Assembly: GCA_016871355.1 (NCBI GenBank)
Contig: VFZC01000011.1
Span: 1-64,000 of the forward strand
DNA length: 64,000 bases
Reading direction: 5' to 3'
Source: Actinomycetota bacterium
GTDB lineage: Bacteria; Actinomycetota; Acidimicrobiia; Acidimicrobiales; Ilumatobacteraceae
The position numbers and the translations under genes are program-made. Below, piece after piece: positions 43,937 through 52,131 of this stretch (position 1 is its first letter; each line of letters starts with the position of its first letter). The notes under the pieces are model-generated. The model ran no database searches and was not told where the DNA came from. It worked only from the letters and a program-made list of their open reading frames with translations.

Positions 43937-45147
43937 ATCCCACGTACTCTCCCGAAGCCGACACGTTCCGCGCCCGAGTGGTGTCGTTCCTCCGATCGGC
44001 CTTACCCGCCGACTTCCCCGGTCTGGGTCGTATGACTCACGACGAGATGCGCGACTTCACCGCCCAGTGGCGCAAGCAGTTGTACGCCGAGGGATTTCTC
44101 GCCCCGGGGTGGCCGGTCGCGTACGGCGGCGGCGGGCTTTCGGCGCTCGAGCAAGTGATCTTGGCCGAGGAGTTCGCCAAGGCCGGCGTTCCGACCGGTG
44201 GACCCAATGACGTGTTCGGCATCGTGATGCTCGGCAACACGATCCTGCAGTGGGGAACCGAAGAGCAGAAGAAGCACTACCTGCCGCGCATCTTGTCGGG
44301 TGACGACGTGTGGTGTCAGGGCTACAGCGAGCCGAACGCCGGTAGCGACTTGGGCGGTCTGGGTCTGAAGGCCACGCTCGACGGCGATCAATGGATCCTC
44401 AACGGCCAGAAGATCTGGACGTCGGCCGGCCATCTCGCCGATCACATCTTCACCCTGGCGCGCACCGATCCTGACGCCCCCAAGCACAAGGGCATCTCGT
44501 TTCTGTTGGTCGACATGCGCCAGTCGGGTATCGATGTGCGTCCGATCAAGATGATCAGCGGCGAGAGCGAGTTCAACGAGGTCTTCTACACCGATGCGGT
44601 GTGCCCGAAGGACAGTGTGGTGGGTGGGCTCAACAATGGTTGGGCCGTGGCCATGACTCTGCTCGGCTACGAACGCGGCGAAGGTGCGGCCACCACACCG
44701 GTCCGCTTCCAGGCCGAGGTCGACCGCTTGTTGATGCTGGCTCGCGAACACGGAGTCGCCGACGATCCGCGTATTCGCCAGCGCATCGCGCACGCCTACT
44801 CCAAGGTGCAGATCATGCGGTACCTCGGATTGCGCACTCTCACGCAGTTCCTGAACGGTCATCACCCCGGCCCGGAAGGCGGAATCTTCAAGCGTTACTG
44901 GAGCGAGTACCACCAGACCGTCACCGAACTCGGCGTCGACATCTTGGGTGCGTCCGGGATGCTGCTCGAGGGCCGGATGCCCGGTAACGCGTTCCAGCCC
45001 GACGATCGTTCGGCGCCGAATACATCGGCCAGTTGGGGAGGCACGTTCCTGAACGCTCGCGCCGGCACCATTTACGCGGGTTCGTCGCAGATCCAGTCGA
45101 ACATCATCGGCGAGATGGTGCTCGGCCTGCCCAAGGAACCGCGCTGA
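43933..45147 (+). CDS. acyl-CoA dehydrogenase
   Basis: A 404-residue flavoprotein dehydrogenase. Typical parts are YSEPNAGSDLGGL, the FAD-binding LNGQKIWTSAGHLAD, and the C-terminal YAGSSQIQSNIIGEMVLGLP. It belongs to the broad group that oxidises acyl-CoAs or, in actinobacteria, steroid side-chain CoA esters as heteromers. No second subunit is adjacent, so the substrate stays open. GTG start at 43933. Confidence 0.92.
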   Translation: MNPTYSPEADTFRARVVSFLRSALPADFPGLGRMTHDEMRDFTAQWRKQLYAEGFLAPGWPVAYGGGGLSALEQVILAEEFAKAGVPTGGPNDVFGIVMLGNTILQWGTEEQKKHYLPRILSGDDVWCQGYSEPNAGSDLGGLGLKATLDGDQWILNGQKIWTSAGHLADHIFTLARTDPDAPKHKGISFLLVDMRQSGIDVRPIKMISGESEFNEVFYTDAVCPKDSVVGGLNNGWAVAMTLLGYERGEGAATTPVRFQAEVDRLLMLAREHGVADDPRIRQRIAHAYSKVQIMRYLGLRTLTQFLNGHHPGPEGGIFKRYWSEYHQTVTELGVDILGASGMLLEGRMPGNAFQPDDRSAPNTSASWGGTFLNARAGTIYAGSSQIQSNIIGEMVLGLPKEPR

Positions 45148-45148
45148 C

Positions 45149-45388
45149 GTGCGTGATCGCCTGCGCATCATCGCGGCGATCCTGTCCAGTCCGTCGTTGT
45201 GGCCCACCGCAGTGCGGGTGGCCCGTCGTTTGATACCCGTTCGGTGGTGGCGCTCGCGGCCCTATCTGCCGGTGCCCTCGCGGGCGTACCTGCGGTTCCG
45301 TCTCGAGACTTACTACGGCAGTGAAACGGCTCACTTCGCCCCGGAAGATGTGCTGAAATATCTGCGATGGGTTCGCGAGTGGGGCTGA
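45149..45388 (+). CDS. small conserved hypothetical protein
   Basis: A 79-residue basic protein, rich in Arg, Trp and Tyr (VRWWRSRPYLPVPSRAYLRFR, then PEDVLKYLRWVREWG). The GTG lies one base after the acyl-CoA dehydrogenase stop, so it is probably translated with it. I recognise no domain. The amphipathic Arg/Trp pattern may allow membrane or nucleic-acid contact, which is only a guess. Confidence 0.62.
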   Translation: MRDRLRIIAAILSSPSLWPTAVRVARRLIPVRWWRSRPYLPVPSRAYLRFRLETYYGSETAHFAPEDVLKYLRWVREWG

Positions 45389-45418
45389 GGGTCGCCGTCA
45401 GGCGACGGCCGGAGTGAC

Positions 45419-45913
45419 ATGAGGAGCGCGCTCGTCCTCAATGCGACGTACGAGCCGCTCAGTGTCGTTCCCACCCGTCGGGCCGCTTGTTTGGTGCTGC
45501 TCGACAAAGCCGATGTCGTCGAAGACGACGGAACCGTTCTTCGGTCGGCGTCGATGGCCGTGCCCACTCCGCTCGTCATTCGGTTGCGCTACGTCGTGAA
45601 GGTTCCGTACCACCGTCGTACGTCGCTCTCACGACGTGCGGTTTTCGCGCGCGACGAACATCGTTGTCAATACTGCGGCGGTCTCGCCGATTCGATCGAC
45701 CACGTGATGCCGCGTTCGCGCGGTGGCCTGCACAATTGGGAGAACGTCGCGGCTGCGTGTCGGCGCTGCAACCTCGACAAACGTGATCGCACTCCCGACG
45801 AGGCCGGGATGAAGTTGGCTCGGTCACCGCACGCACCGCGCGAACTGGCCTGGGTGGCCGTGTCGGTGGGGCGCGTGCCCGAAGCCTGGAAGCCGTACCT
45901 CAACGTCGCATGA
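45419..45913 (+). CDS. HNH endonuclease family protein
   Basis: A 164-residue protein. The N-terminal half (ALVLNATYEPLSVVPTRRA) and C-terminal HNH motif (CQYCGG, IDHVMPRSRGG, NVAAACRRCNLDKRD) match a widespread actinobacterial and cyanobacterial HNH group. The two CxxC pairs probably bind zinc. This group is chromosomal and not clearly linked to defence. It overlaps the next gene by ATGA. Confidence 0.88.
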   Translation: MRSALVLNATYEPLSVVPTRRAACLVLLDKADVVEDDGTVLRSASMAVPTPLVIRLRYVVKVPYHRRTSLSRRAVFARDEHRCQYCGGLADSIDHVMPRSRGGLHNWENVAAACRRCNLDKRDRTPDEAGMKLARSPHAPRELAWVAVSVGRVPEAWKPYLNVA

Positions 45914-46590
45914 GCATCGTCGATCACGTGATCGGCGGTTCACCGGCCGATCATCACGCCCGCGAACTTCCTCGCGACGTCCAACCTCATCTGTGGTGGT
46001 TCACGTCGTCGCGCGGTGCGATCGTGCTCGGGTCGGCGCAGTCGGCCGACCTCGTCGACCGGGCCGAGTGCGAGCGGCTCGAACTCGACATCGTCACGCG
46101 GCGCAGCGGGGGAGGGCTCGTGCTCGTGGGTCACGACCGCGAGGTGTGGCTCGACGTTCTGCTGCCTTCGTCTCATCGGTTGTGGGTGAACGACATTTCT
46201 CTCGCCTCCGCGTGGTTGGGGCACGCGTGGCGCGACGCCTTGCTCGACCTCGGTGTGGGGGAGACCTCGGGTGAAGTGACCGTGCACGATGGTCCGATGG
46301 AGCGCAACGAATTGTCGTCGCTCGTCTGTTTCGCCGGCCGTGCTCCGGGCGAAGTGTTCATCGGTCGATCGAAGGCAGTGGGCATCAGCCAGCGGCGCAC
46401 GCGCGAATGGGTGCGCTTCCAGTGCGCATTGTCGTTGCGGTGGGAGGCCCACACCATGGCAGCGGTCGTCGCCGATTCGAGTGTGACGGCCGAGCAACTG
46501 TCTGGTCTGGGAACCGACCTCGATCTCGATGTGTCCGACGTGGTCGACGCCGTTCAGTGGCACATCACGGAGCGACTCGCAGCTCGGTGA
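45910..46590 (+). CDS. lipoate-protein ligase A family protein
   Basis: A 226-residue protein of the biotin/lipoate ligase fold. RRSGGG at about 59-64 is the lipoyl-AMP-binding loop, and the Lys of GRSKAVGISQRR is the expected catalytic lysine. It is shorter than E. coli LplA and lacks the C-terminal accessory domain, as do LipM/LipL-type octanoyl transferases. Whether it acts as a ligase or transferase cannot be told. Its last 26 bases overlap the end of the convergent M23 gene. Confidence 0.8.
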   Translation: MSIVDHVIGGSPADHHARELPRDVQPHLWWFTSSRGAIVLGSAQSADLVDRAECERLELDIVTRRSGGGLVLVGHDREVWLDVLLPSSHRLWVNDISLASAWLGHAWRDALLDLGVGETSGEVTVHDGPMERNELSSLVCFAGRAPGEVFIGRSKAVGISQRRTREWVRFQCALSLRWEAHTMAAVVADSSVTAEQLSGLGTDLDLDVSDVVDAVQWHITERLAAR

Positions 46591-48133
46591 CCCGGCACGC
46601 GTCGATGGCCTTGACGACCGCGTAAGGATTCACCGCACCGGTGCCGTGCGGGTGGTATTCGAAGTGCAGATGCGGAGTGGAGCTGCTGCCCGTGCTCCCG
46701 ACGTACCCGATCACTTGTCCGGCCTTCACCACCGACCCCACCGCGATGCCGTCGGCGAACGACGAGAAGTGCGCGTAGTGGAAGTAGGTGCCATCGGCCG
46801 CCGTCAGGCGAAGCGCGTTGCCGCCGAGTGAGCCGGGACGATCGAGGAACTGCCGTGTGATGGTTCCGTCGGTGACGGCGTACACCGCTTTGCCGGTCGG
46901 CGCGATGATGTCGACGCCGAGGTGACGTCGTCCGCCCGGACGGGGAGCCTTCCACGTATCGGCGAACCAACACGGACCTTGAACCGGGAACACCGACGGT
47001 GTGATGGCAGCTGGCTTCGGTGCCTCCTCGGGCGACGGTGTGGTGCTGTTGGTCGCGGTCGTCACCAGAACGAACGTGTGCAGATCGACGACGCCACTCG
47101 ATGCGAGTCCGCGTGACCTCTGGAATTCGGCGATGGCGCGTGACGTGGCCTTGCCGAACACGCCGTCGGCGCCGCCGGCGACGTGAATGCCGACGTCGAT
47201 GAGCCGCTGCTGCAGACGACGAACGCCGTCGCTCGATTCACCAACGGCAGGAAGAGCCGGTGCGGGAAGAATTCCGAGGAGACGGGCCGTGTTCTCGTCG
47301 AGAGTTCCGGTGGCCGGAACCGTCATCAATTCTTGGTAGCTGCGCAGTGCGGTCGTGGTCGCGGCACCGAAGATGCCGTCGGCGCCACCGCGAACGTTGA
47401 GTCCGGCCGCGATGAGTGCGCGTTGCAGAACCGCCACGGGTTCACCGCGTTGGCCGACGGCGGGTAGCGCCGATGACGGTGCGGGAGCCGTCGTGGATGT
47501 TGGCGGTGTCGTTGCGGGGGCTGGCGGTGTCGTGGATGTTGGCGGCGTCGTGGGGGCCGGTGGGGGATTCGTGACCGGGGCGACGCCAGGTGCGATACCG
47601 AGAGCGATGGCGGTGCGCACGTCGACGAGGCCAGTCGCCGGTGTCAGGCCCCGGGCCGCTTGGAAGGCCGACACCGCGGCCGCAGTGCCCGCTCCGAAAA
47701 TGCCGTCGACGCCGCCGCGTACCGGGATTCCCGCCGTGACCAGGGCGTTCTGAAGGGTTCGCACGGCATCACCCCGCTGACCACGAGCCGGGAGGGCTGG
47801 CGCGGGGGCCAGACCCAGGAGATGGGCCGCGGTCGGGTCGAGGACTCCGGTGGGGTTCAGCCCGGCCGACCGCTGGAACTGGGCCAGTGCCCCGGCGGTG
47901 CCGCGACCAAAGACCCCATCGGCCCCGCCCGGAACGGTGATACCCGCCCTGATCAGGGCTTTTTGCAGGTTCACCACGGCGCTCCCACGGTCTCCCTGGC
48001 GAGGCAGGGCCGTGGACGACACCTGGGTCTGGGCCGATGCGGGAGCGAGCGATACCGGGACGACGACGAGCCCGATCGACAGTCCGACGGCGATCACCGA
48101 CGGCGTCACGACCTGGGACAGACGACGAACCAC
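46565..48133 (-). CDS. secreted M23 peptidase with four peptidoglycan-binding repeats
   Basis: A 522-residue exported protein. The signal peptide (about 1-34) ends APASAQ. Four PG_binding_1 repeats follow, two before and two after a Pro/Thr linker (each with GGADGVFG or a close variant). The C-terminal M23/LytM domain has the zinc motifs GRRHLGVD and HLHFEYHPHG, so it should be active. The likely role is cutting peptide cross-links in the wall. The GTG start at 48133 is divergent from the mraZ operon. Confidence 0.9.
   Translation of the reverse strand: MVRRLSQVVTPSVIAVGLSIGLVVVPVSLAPASAQTQVSSTALPRQGDRGSAVVNLQKALIRAGITVPGGADGVFGRGTAGALAQFQRSAGLNPTGVLDPTAAHLLGLAPAPALPARGQRGDAVRTLQNALVTAGIPVRGGVDGIFGAGTAAAVSAFQAARGLTPATGLVDVRTAIALGIAPGVAPVTNPPPAPTTPPTSTTPPAPATTPPTSTTAPAPSSALPAVGQRGEPVAVLQRALIAAGLNVRGGADGIFGAATTTALRSYQELMTVPATGTLDENTARLLGILPAPALPAVGESSDGVRRLQQRLIDVGIHVAGGADGVFGKATSRAIAEFQRSRGLASSGVVDLHTFVLVTTATNSTTPSPEEAPKPAAITPSVFPVQGPCWFADTWKAPRPGGRRHLGVDIIAPTGKAVYAVTDGTITRQFLDRPGSLGGNALRLTAADGTYFHYAHFSSFADGIAVGSVVKAGQVIGYVGSTGSSSTPHLHFEYHPHGTGAVNPYAVVKAIDACRVTELRVAP
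47489..47570 (-). repeat. tandem repeat encoding the Pro/Thr linker of the M23 protein
   Basis: About two copies of a unit near 39 bases encode PPTSTTPPAPA and a near-identical following segment. It separates the second and third peptidoglycan-binding repeats. The copies differ at a few bases. Confidence 0.75.
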
Positions 48134-48196
48134 GCCCAGTCATCGGCGGGTCGACCCCAGAACTTGAACATCCGGGATTCGACGAACTCGAGCCCG

Positions 48197-48261
48197 GTGG
48201 GGACCGTGGGGGAAAAAGTGGCGATAAGAGGGGGTAAGTGGTTGACAGAGGGGACTAGAGG
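48197..48261 (+). promoter_or_regulatory. phased G(T/A)GG array, probable MraZ-binding site
   Basis: GTGG or GAGG begins at 48197, 48206, 48218, 48228, 48238, 48248 and 48258. The last five are exactly ten bases apart, on one face of the helix. MraZ is an octameric regulator known to bind short G-rich repeats with about ten-base spacing upstream of its own operon. The -35 of the mraZ promoter lies within the array, so binding should repress. Confidence 0.75.
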
Positions 48262-48271
48262 GGACCAGGAT
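48242..48271 (+). promoter_or_regulatory. mraZ operon promoter, TTGACA-N18-CAGGAT
   Basis: A perfect -35 TTGACA at 48242-48247 and a -10-like CAGGAT at 48266-48271 with an 18-base spacer. Transcription would begin near 48278, which excludes the ATG at 48270 and supports the GTG at 48309 as the mraZ start. Confidence 0.65.
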
Positions 48272-48308
48272 GAGACGACTCGAACAGGCAGGCAGCGAGG
48301 GGCAGGTC

Positions 48309-48731
48309 GTGCAGGTATTCGTCGGACGTCATGAGCGGCAGCTCGACCCCAAGGGTCGGCTCGCGCTTCCGGCGACCTTCCGCCACCGTCTCGAGCCGCG
48401 TTGCTATCTGCTGCTCGGCCAGGACAAGTGCATCGCGGTGGTCACCGCCGAGGAGTCAGAGAACATCGCCACCGACATCACCGCCGCGGTGAAGCGCGGT
48501 GAGAAGAGCGAGCAAGAACGTCGCGCACTCGCGTCGAGCATGGTGGACGTCACATTCGACGCGCAGGGACGCATCACTCTCGACGAATCATTGCGCGCGT
48601 ACGCCGGTCTCACCCCCAACAGCAAGGTCGTCGTCGCGGGTGCATTCGATCGAGTGGAGATCTGGGAAACGCAGCGTTACGAGCGCATGCTCGCGATGGG
48701 CACCGAGAAGATCGCGGGTGACGAACTGTGA
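48309..48731 (+). CDS. mraZ: transcriptional regulator MraZ
   Basis: A 140-residue SpoVT/AbrB-like regulator with two DxxxR-type repeats: HERQLDPKGRLALPATFRHRL and TFDAQGRITLDESLR. MraZ represses its own division and wall operon. The GTG at 48309 is preferred over an in-frame ATG at 48270. It has a GAGGGG Shine-Dalgarno (48297-48302), lies after the predicted transcription start, and gives the usual length. It overlaps rsmH by GTGA. Confidence 0.93.
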   Translation: MQVFVGRHERQLDPKGRLALPATFRHRLEPRCYLLLGQDKCIAVVTAEESENIATDITAAVKRGEKSEQERRALASSMVDVTFDAQGRITLDESLRAYAGLTPNSKVVVAGAFDRVEIWETQRYERMLAMGTEKIAGDEL

Positions 48732-49651
48732 ACGGCTTCACTCACGTTCCGGTGATGCGCGACGAAATCGTCGGGGTGTTCGCAACGGTTCCGAGCGGAG
48801 TCGTTCTCGACGCGACGCTCGGTGGTGCCGGTCACAGCGAGGCGCTTCTCGACTCGCGTAGCGACCTGTCAATTCTCGGAATCGATCAAGATGTCGACGC
48901 GTTGGCCGCCGCCAGCACACGTCTCGCGCGCTTCGGTTCGCGCGCTCACGTTCGCCACTGCCGATTCGATCGGCTTGTCGATGCCATGGGGGACACCGGG
49001 ATCGAACAGCTGTCGGGTGCGTTGTTCGATCTCGGTGTTTCTTCACATCAGTTCGATGCTCCCGAGCGCGGTTTCTCGTATCGCCACGACGCTCCGCTCG
49101 ACATGCGCATGGATGCTTCGCGCGGAGGTTCGGCCGCTGACATCGTCAACGAGTCGCCCGAAGACGAACTGGCCGACCTGATCCATCGTTTCAGTGACGA
49201 GCGTTTCGCTCGCCGGATCGCTCGGGCCATCTGCGCCAACCGCCCGATCACGACGACCGCCGAACTCGCGTCGATCGTGGCGTCGGCGATCCCGGCGCCG
49301 GCCCGTCGTCGTGGTGGTCATCCGGCCAAGCGCACGTTCCAAGCCTTGCGGATCGCGGTGAACGAGGAACTCGACGTGTTGCCGGTCGCTCTCGATGCGG
49401 CGATCGAGAAGACGGGCAAGGGTGGCCGCGTCGCGGTGCTCTCGTACCACTCGGGTGAGGATCGCATCGTCAAGGAACGTTTCGCCTTCCACCGCACCGG
49501 TGGCTGCCAGTGTCCGGCCACTCTCCCGTGCGTGTGTGGAGCGGTGGCACGGGTCGACGTGGTCCGCGTGGCGTCGAAGCCCTTGGCCGCAGAACTCGAG
49601 CGCAATCCGCGCAGTGCCTCGGCTCGTCTGCGTGTGGTGGAGATTCGCTGA
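48728..49651 (+). CDS. rsmH: 16S rRNA (cytosine1402-N4)-methyltransferase
   Basis: A 307-residue SAM-dependent methyltransferase. HVPVMRDEIV and the SAM motif DATLGGAGHSEALL open the protein. LDMRMD, KRTFQALRIAVNEEL and VLSYHSGEDRIVK are conserved downstream. It methylates C1402 of 16S rRNA and is the usual second gene of the dcw cluster. GTG start overlapping mraZ. Confidence 0.95.
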   Translation: MNGFTHVPVMRDEIVGVFATVPSGVVLDATLGGAGHSEALLDSRSDLSILGIDQDVDALAAASTRLARFGSRAHVRHCRFDRLVDAMGDTGIEQLSGALFDLGVSSHQFDAPERGFSYRHDAPLDMRMDASRGGSAADIVNESPEDELADLIHRFSDERFARRIARAICANRPITTTAELASIVASAIPAPARRRGGHPAKRTFQALRIAVNEELDVLPVALDAAIEKTGKGGRVAVLSYHSGEDRIVKERFAFHRTGGCQCPATLPCVCGAVARVDVVRVASKPLAAELERNPRSASARLRVVEIR

Positions 49652-50220
49652 TGGCCCGCACCGCCGCCGCCCGTTCGACGACAACCGCCAGGAAACCGGC
49701 TGCGAAGCCGGTCAAGAAGCCAGTGACGACTCGGACCTCGGCTGACCGCAAGGCTCGCCCGGCCACGCGTCAGCGTTCGAAGCCGGTCCGTTCGAAACTG
49801 GCTCTGGCGGTTTCCAACCGCAATCTCACTCGTCGCAGTCGGCGGCTGGTGTACGTGACATCGGGTGTGGTGATTCTGATCGTCGGCATCATGATGATGA
49901 TCGTCATCGCCCAGACCCGCATCGCCGAGAACCAGATGCAGATCGACAAGATCGAGAGCCAGATCTCGGCCGAGCGCGACCGTTACAACACGTTGCGGCT
50001 CGAGCGTTCGTCACTGCGTGAGCCGGCGCGTCTGGTGGCCAATGCGCGTGCCATCGGAATGCAGCCGGGCATCGGAACCGACTTCACATCGGTCGACCCG
50101 TACACGGTGGCCGCAGTTCTCGTGTCCACGGGCGGTGTCGATGCCGAACTGCTCGATGCGACCGAGGATCCGTTCGAGACCTACGGCGAGTTCAAGGCCA
50201 CGGTCGGAGGTCAGCCGTGA
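49651..50220 (+). CDS. ftsL: FtsL-like septum formation initiator
   Basis: A 189-residue bitopic protein. A basic cytoplasmic tail of about 68 residues precedes one membrane helix (about 70-91) and a leucine-zipper-like coiled coil (about 93-125, QIDKIESQISAERDRYNTL). Position between rsmH and ftsI, and the topology, identify FtsL, which with FtsB and FtsQ activates FtsW-FtsI. Sequence conservation of this family is low. The ATG overlaps the rsmH stop. Confidence 0.82.
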   Translation: MARTAAARSTTTARKPAAKPVKKPVTTRTSADRKARPATRQRSKPVRSKLALAVSNRNLTRRSRRLVYVTSGVVILIVGIMMMIVIAQTRIAENQMQIDKIESQISAERDRYNTLRLERSSLREPARLVANARAIGMQPGIGTDFTSVDPYTVAAVLVSTGGVDAELLDATEDPFETYGEFKATVGGQP

Positions 50221-52130
50221 CGACGCGCCGGAACAGTACGAGTCGGGCTCGTGCTACTCAGGCCCGTAGGAGCCGGGCTCGTACTGCTCAGGCCCGTGCG
50301 AGCCGGTCCGGTGCGACGCGCGCGAAGAGCGCGACGAAGAAGAGCACTCGGAGGCGGTCGACGCGAACGTCGTCGTCAGCGGCGGCCCGCTGGAGTCTCG
50401 GACCGTCGCGTGGACGAGCCCGTTTCACCTTCGGCGTGGGGATGCTGCTCTTCGTGGCGGCCATCGGCCGACTCGTATGGGTGCAGGTGTGGGACGGTTC
50501 GGCGCTTCGGGCCGAAGGTGTGCAGCAGCGCGAGTCGTATGTGAAGGTGGCGGCGCCCCGCGGCACGATTTTCGATCGCGATGGCAACGAGATGGCCATC
50601 ACCGTGCCCGCCACGTCCATTTACGCCAATCCGAAAGCCGTCGTGGATGCGCGGGCGACCGCGCACTTGCTCGGTCAGATGCTCGGATTCGATGTGCAAC
50701 GCGAAGCCGAACTGGCCACGAAGTTGAACGATCGTTCGCAGTCGTTCGTGTACGTGCAGCGCTTCGTCGACGATTCGGTGGCCGAGGCGATTCTCGCGCT
50801 CAATCTCGCCGGCGTGAACGGCGTGACCGAACCCAAGCGGGTGCAAGTGGCCGGTGGGCTCGCGCGCAACGTGATCGGTCGCACCGATCCGTTCGGTGAT
50901 GGTGCAGCCGGACTCGAACTGCAGTACGACAAGGTGCTCCGAGGTGTCGAGGGCACCGTCGTGCGCGAGGTGAACAACGCGGGCCGCACACTGCCCGGCG
51001 GCTCGAAGGTCGTCGAGTCGGCTCGCCCGGGAACCGATCTCGTACTCACGATCGACCGTTCGATGCAGTATCAGGTCGAGCAGGCGCTGCTGCAGCGAGT
51101 CTCCGAACTCGGCGCCAAGGGTGGCCACGCGATCGTGATGGACACCGCGACCGGCGAGATTCTCTCCATCGCCAGTGCCGAACGAACCGCTGCCGACCTG
51201 GTACAAATCTCGTCGGGCAACTTGGCCGCTGTCGAAGCCCACGAACCCGGTTCGGTCGCCAAGATCTTCAGCGTCGCGGCCACGCTCGACAAGGGTGTGG
51301 CCACTCCGTCATCGGTGTATCAGGTCCCCGGTGTGTTCGTGTTCGACGAGGGGACGAAGTTCGAATACAAGATCAAGGACGCGTATCCGCACGATCTCGA
51401 GCCGATGACACTGCACGACATTCTCGTCAGGTCGTCGAACATCGGAACCCTGATGGCGGCCACCGAAATCGGTGTGGAAGGCCTCCACGACTACCTGCAA
51501 GGTTTCGGCTTCGGCCGGAGCTCGGGTCTCGGGTACCCCGGTGAGAGCTCTGGTTCTCTCCGCGACGCCGACGCACTACGTGGTTCGGAAAAGTTCACGG
51601 TCACGTACGGCTACGGATTCGCGTCGACCTCTCTGCAGCTGGTGTCGGCCGTGAACGCGGTGGCCAACGACGGCGTGTTCGTCGCGCCGCGACTCGTGCG
51701 CGCCACCATCGACGACAAGGGTGTCTACTGGGAATCGCCGTTGGGTGAGACACGCCGTGTCATCGCCGAACAGACCGCCCGAACCATGACCGGAATCCTC
51801 ACCGATGTCGTGTGTCTCGGCACCGCGACACGCGCACAGGTGTCGGGGATTTCCGTCGCCGGCAAGACCGGCACCGGCTACAAGACACAGGACAACGGCA
51901 CCTACGTCACCGAGGACGGAACCCGCGCTTACTTCGCGACGTTCGTGGGCTACCTTCCCGCGAATAACCCTCGCGTCACCATTCTCGTCTCGATCGACGA
52001 ACCGAACCCGAGCAGTCGTGACCGCTTCGGTGGAACAGCCGCCGCGCCGGTGTTCGCCGCTCTCGCCAAGGTCGCCATCCAGGAACTCTCGATCGAGCCG
52101 GGTGACGGCGACCGTGGTTGCGGGAAGTGA
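50217..52130 (+). CDS. ftsI: division transpeptidase FtsI (PBP3)
   Basis: A 637-residue class B PBP for septal cross-linking. A long Arg/Ser/Ala-rich cytoplasmic tail (1-68) includes a duplicated ten-residue unit, followed by a membrane helix (about 70-88). The pedestal domain starts AAPRGTIFDRDGNEMA. Active-site motifs are SVAK in PGSVAKIF, SSN in VRSSNIGT and KTG in AGKTGTGYK. There is no PASTA domain. GTG start overlaps ftsL. Confidence 0.95.
   Translation: MTTRRNSTSRARATQARRSRARTAQARASRSGATRAKSATKKSTRRRSTRTSSSAAARWSLGPSRGRARFTFGVGMLLFVAAIGRLVWVQVWDGSALRAEGVQQRESYVKVAAPRGTIFDRDGNEMAITVPATSIYANPKAVVDARATAHLLGQMLGFDVQREAELATKLNDRSQSFVYVQRFVDDSVAEAILALNLAGVNGVTEPKRVQVAGGLARNVIGRTDPFGDGAAGLELQYDKVLRGVEGTVVREVNNAGRTLPGGSKVVESARPGTDLVLTIDRSMQYQVEQALLQRVSELGAKGGHAIVMDTATGEILSIASAERTAADLVQISSGNLAAVEAHEPGSVAKIFSVAATLDKGVATPSSVYQVPGVFVFDEGTKFEYKIKDAYPHDLEPMTLHDILVRSSNIGTLMAATEIGVEGLHDYLQGFGFGRSSGLGYPGESSGSLRDADALRGSEKFTVTYGYGFASTSLQLVSAVNAVANDGVFVAPRLVRATIDDKGVYWESPLGETRRVIAEQTARTMTGILTDVVCLGTATRAQVSGISVAGKTGTGYKTQDNGTYVTEDGTRAYFATFVGYLPANNPRVTILVSIDEPNPSSRDRFGGTAAAPVFAALAKVAIQELSIEPGDGDRGCGK
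50241..50300 (+). repeat. 30-base tandem duplication in the ftsI N-terminal region
   Basis: Units 50241-50270 and 50271-50300 agree at 25 of 30 bases and encode SRARATQARR and SRARTAQARA. A third, decayed unit follows (SRSGATRA). Confidence 0.88.
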
Positions 52131-52131
52131 C

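Noticed and set aside
45419-45913. HNH nuclease as a defence or mobile-element gene
   Set aside because: It belongs to a common chromosomal HNH group, sits between metabolic genes with ATGA coupling, and has no methylase, integrase or repeats nearby.
48270-48308. Upstream ATG at 48270 as the mraZ start
   Set aside because: It lies before the predicted transcription start, adds 13 residues absent from MraZ proteins, and the GTG at 48309 has a strong Shine-Dalgarno.
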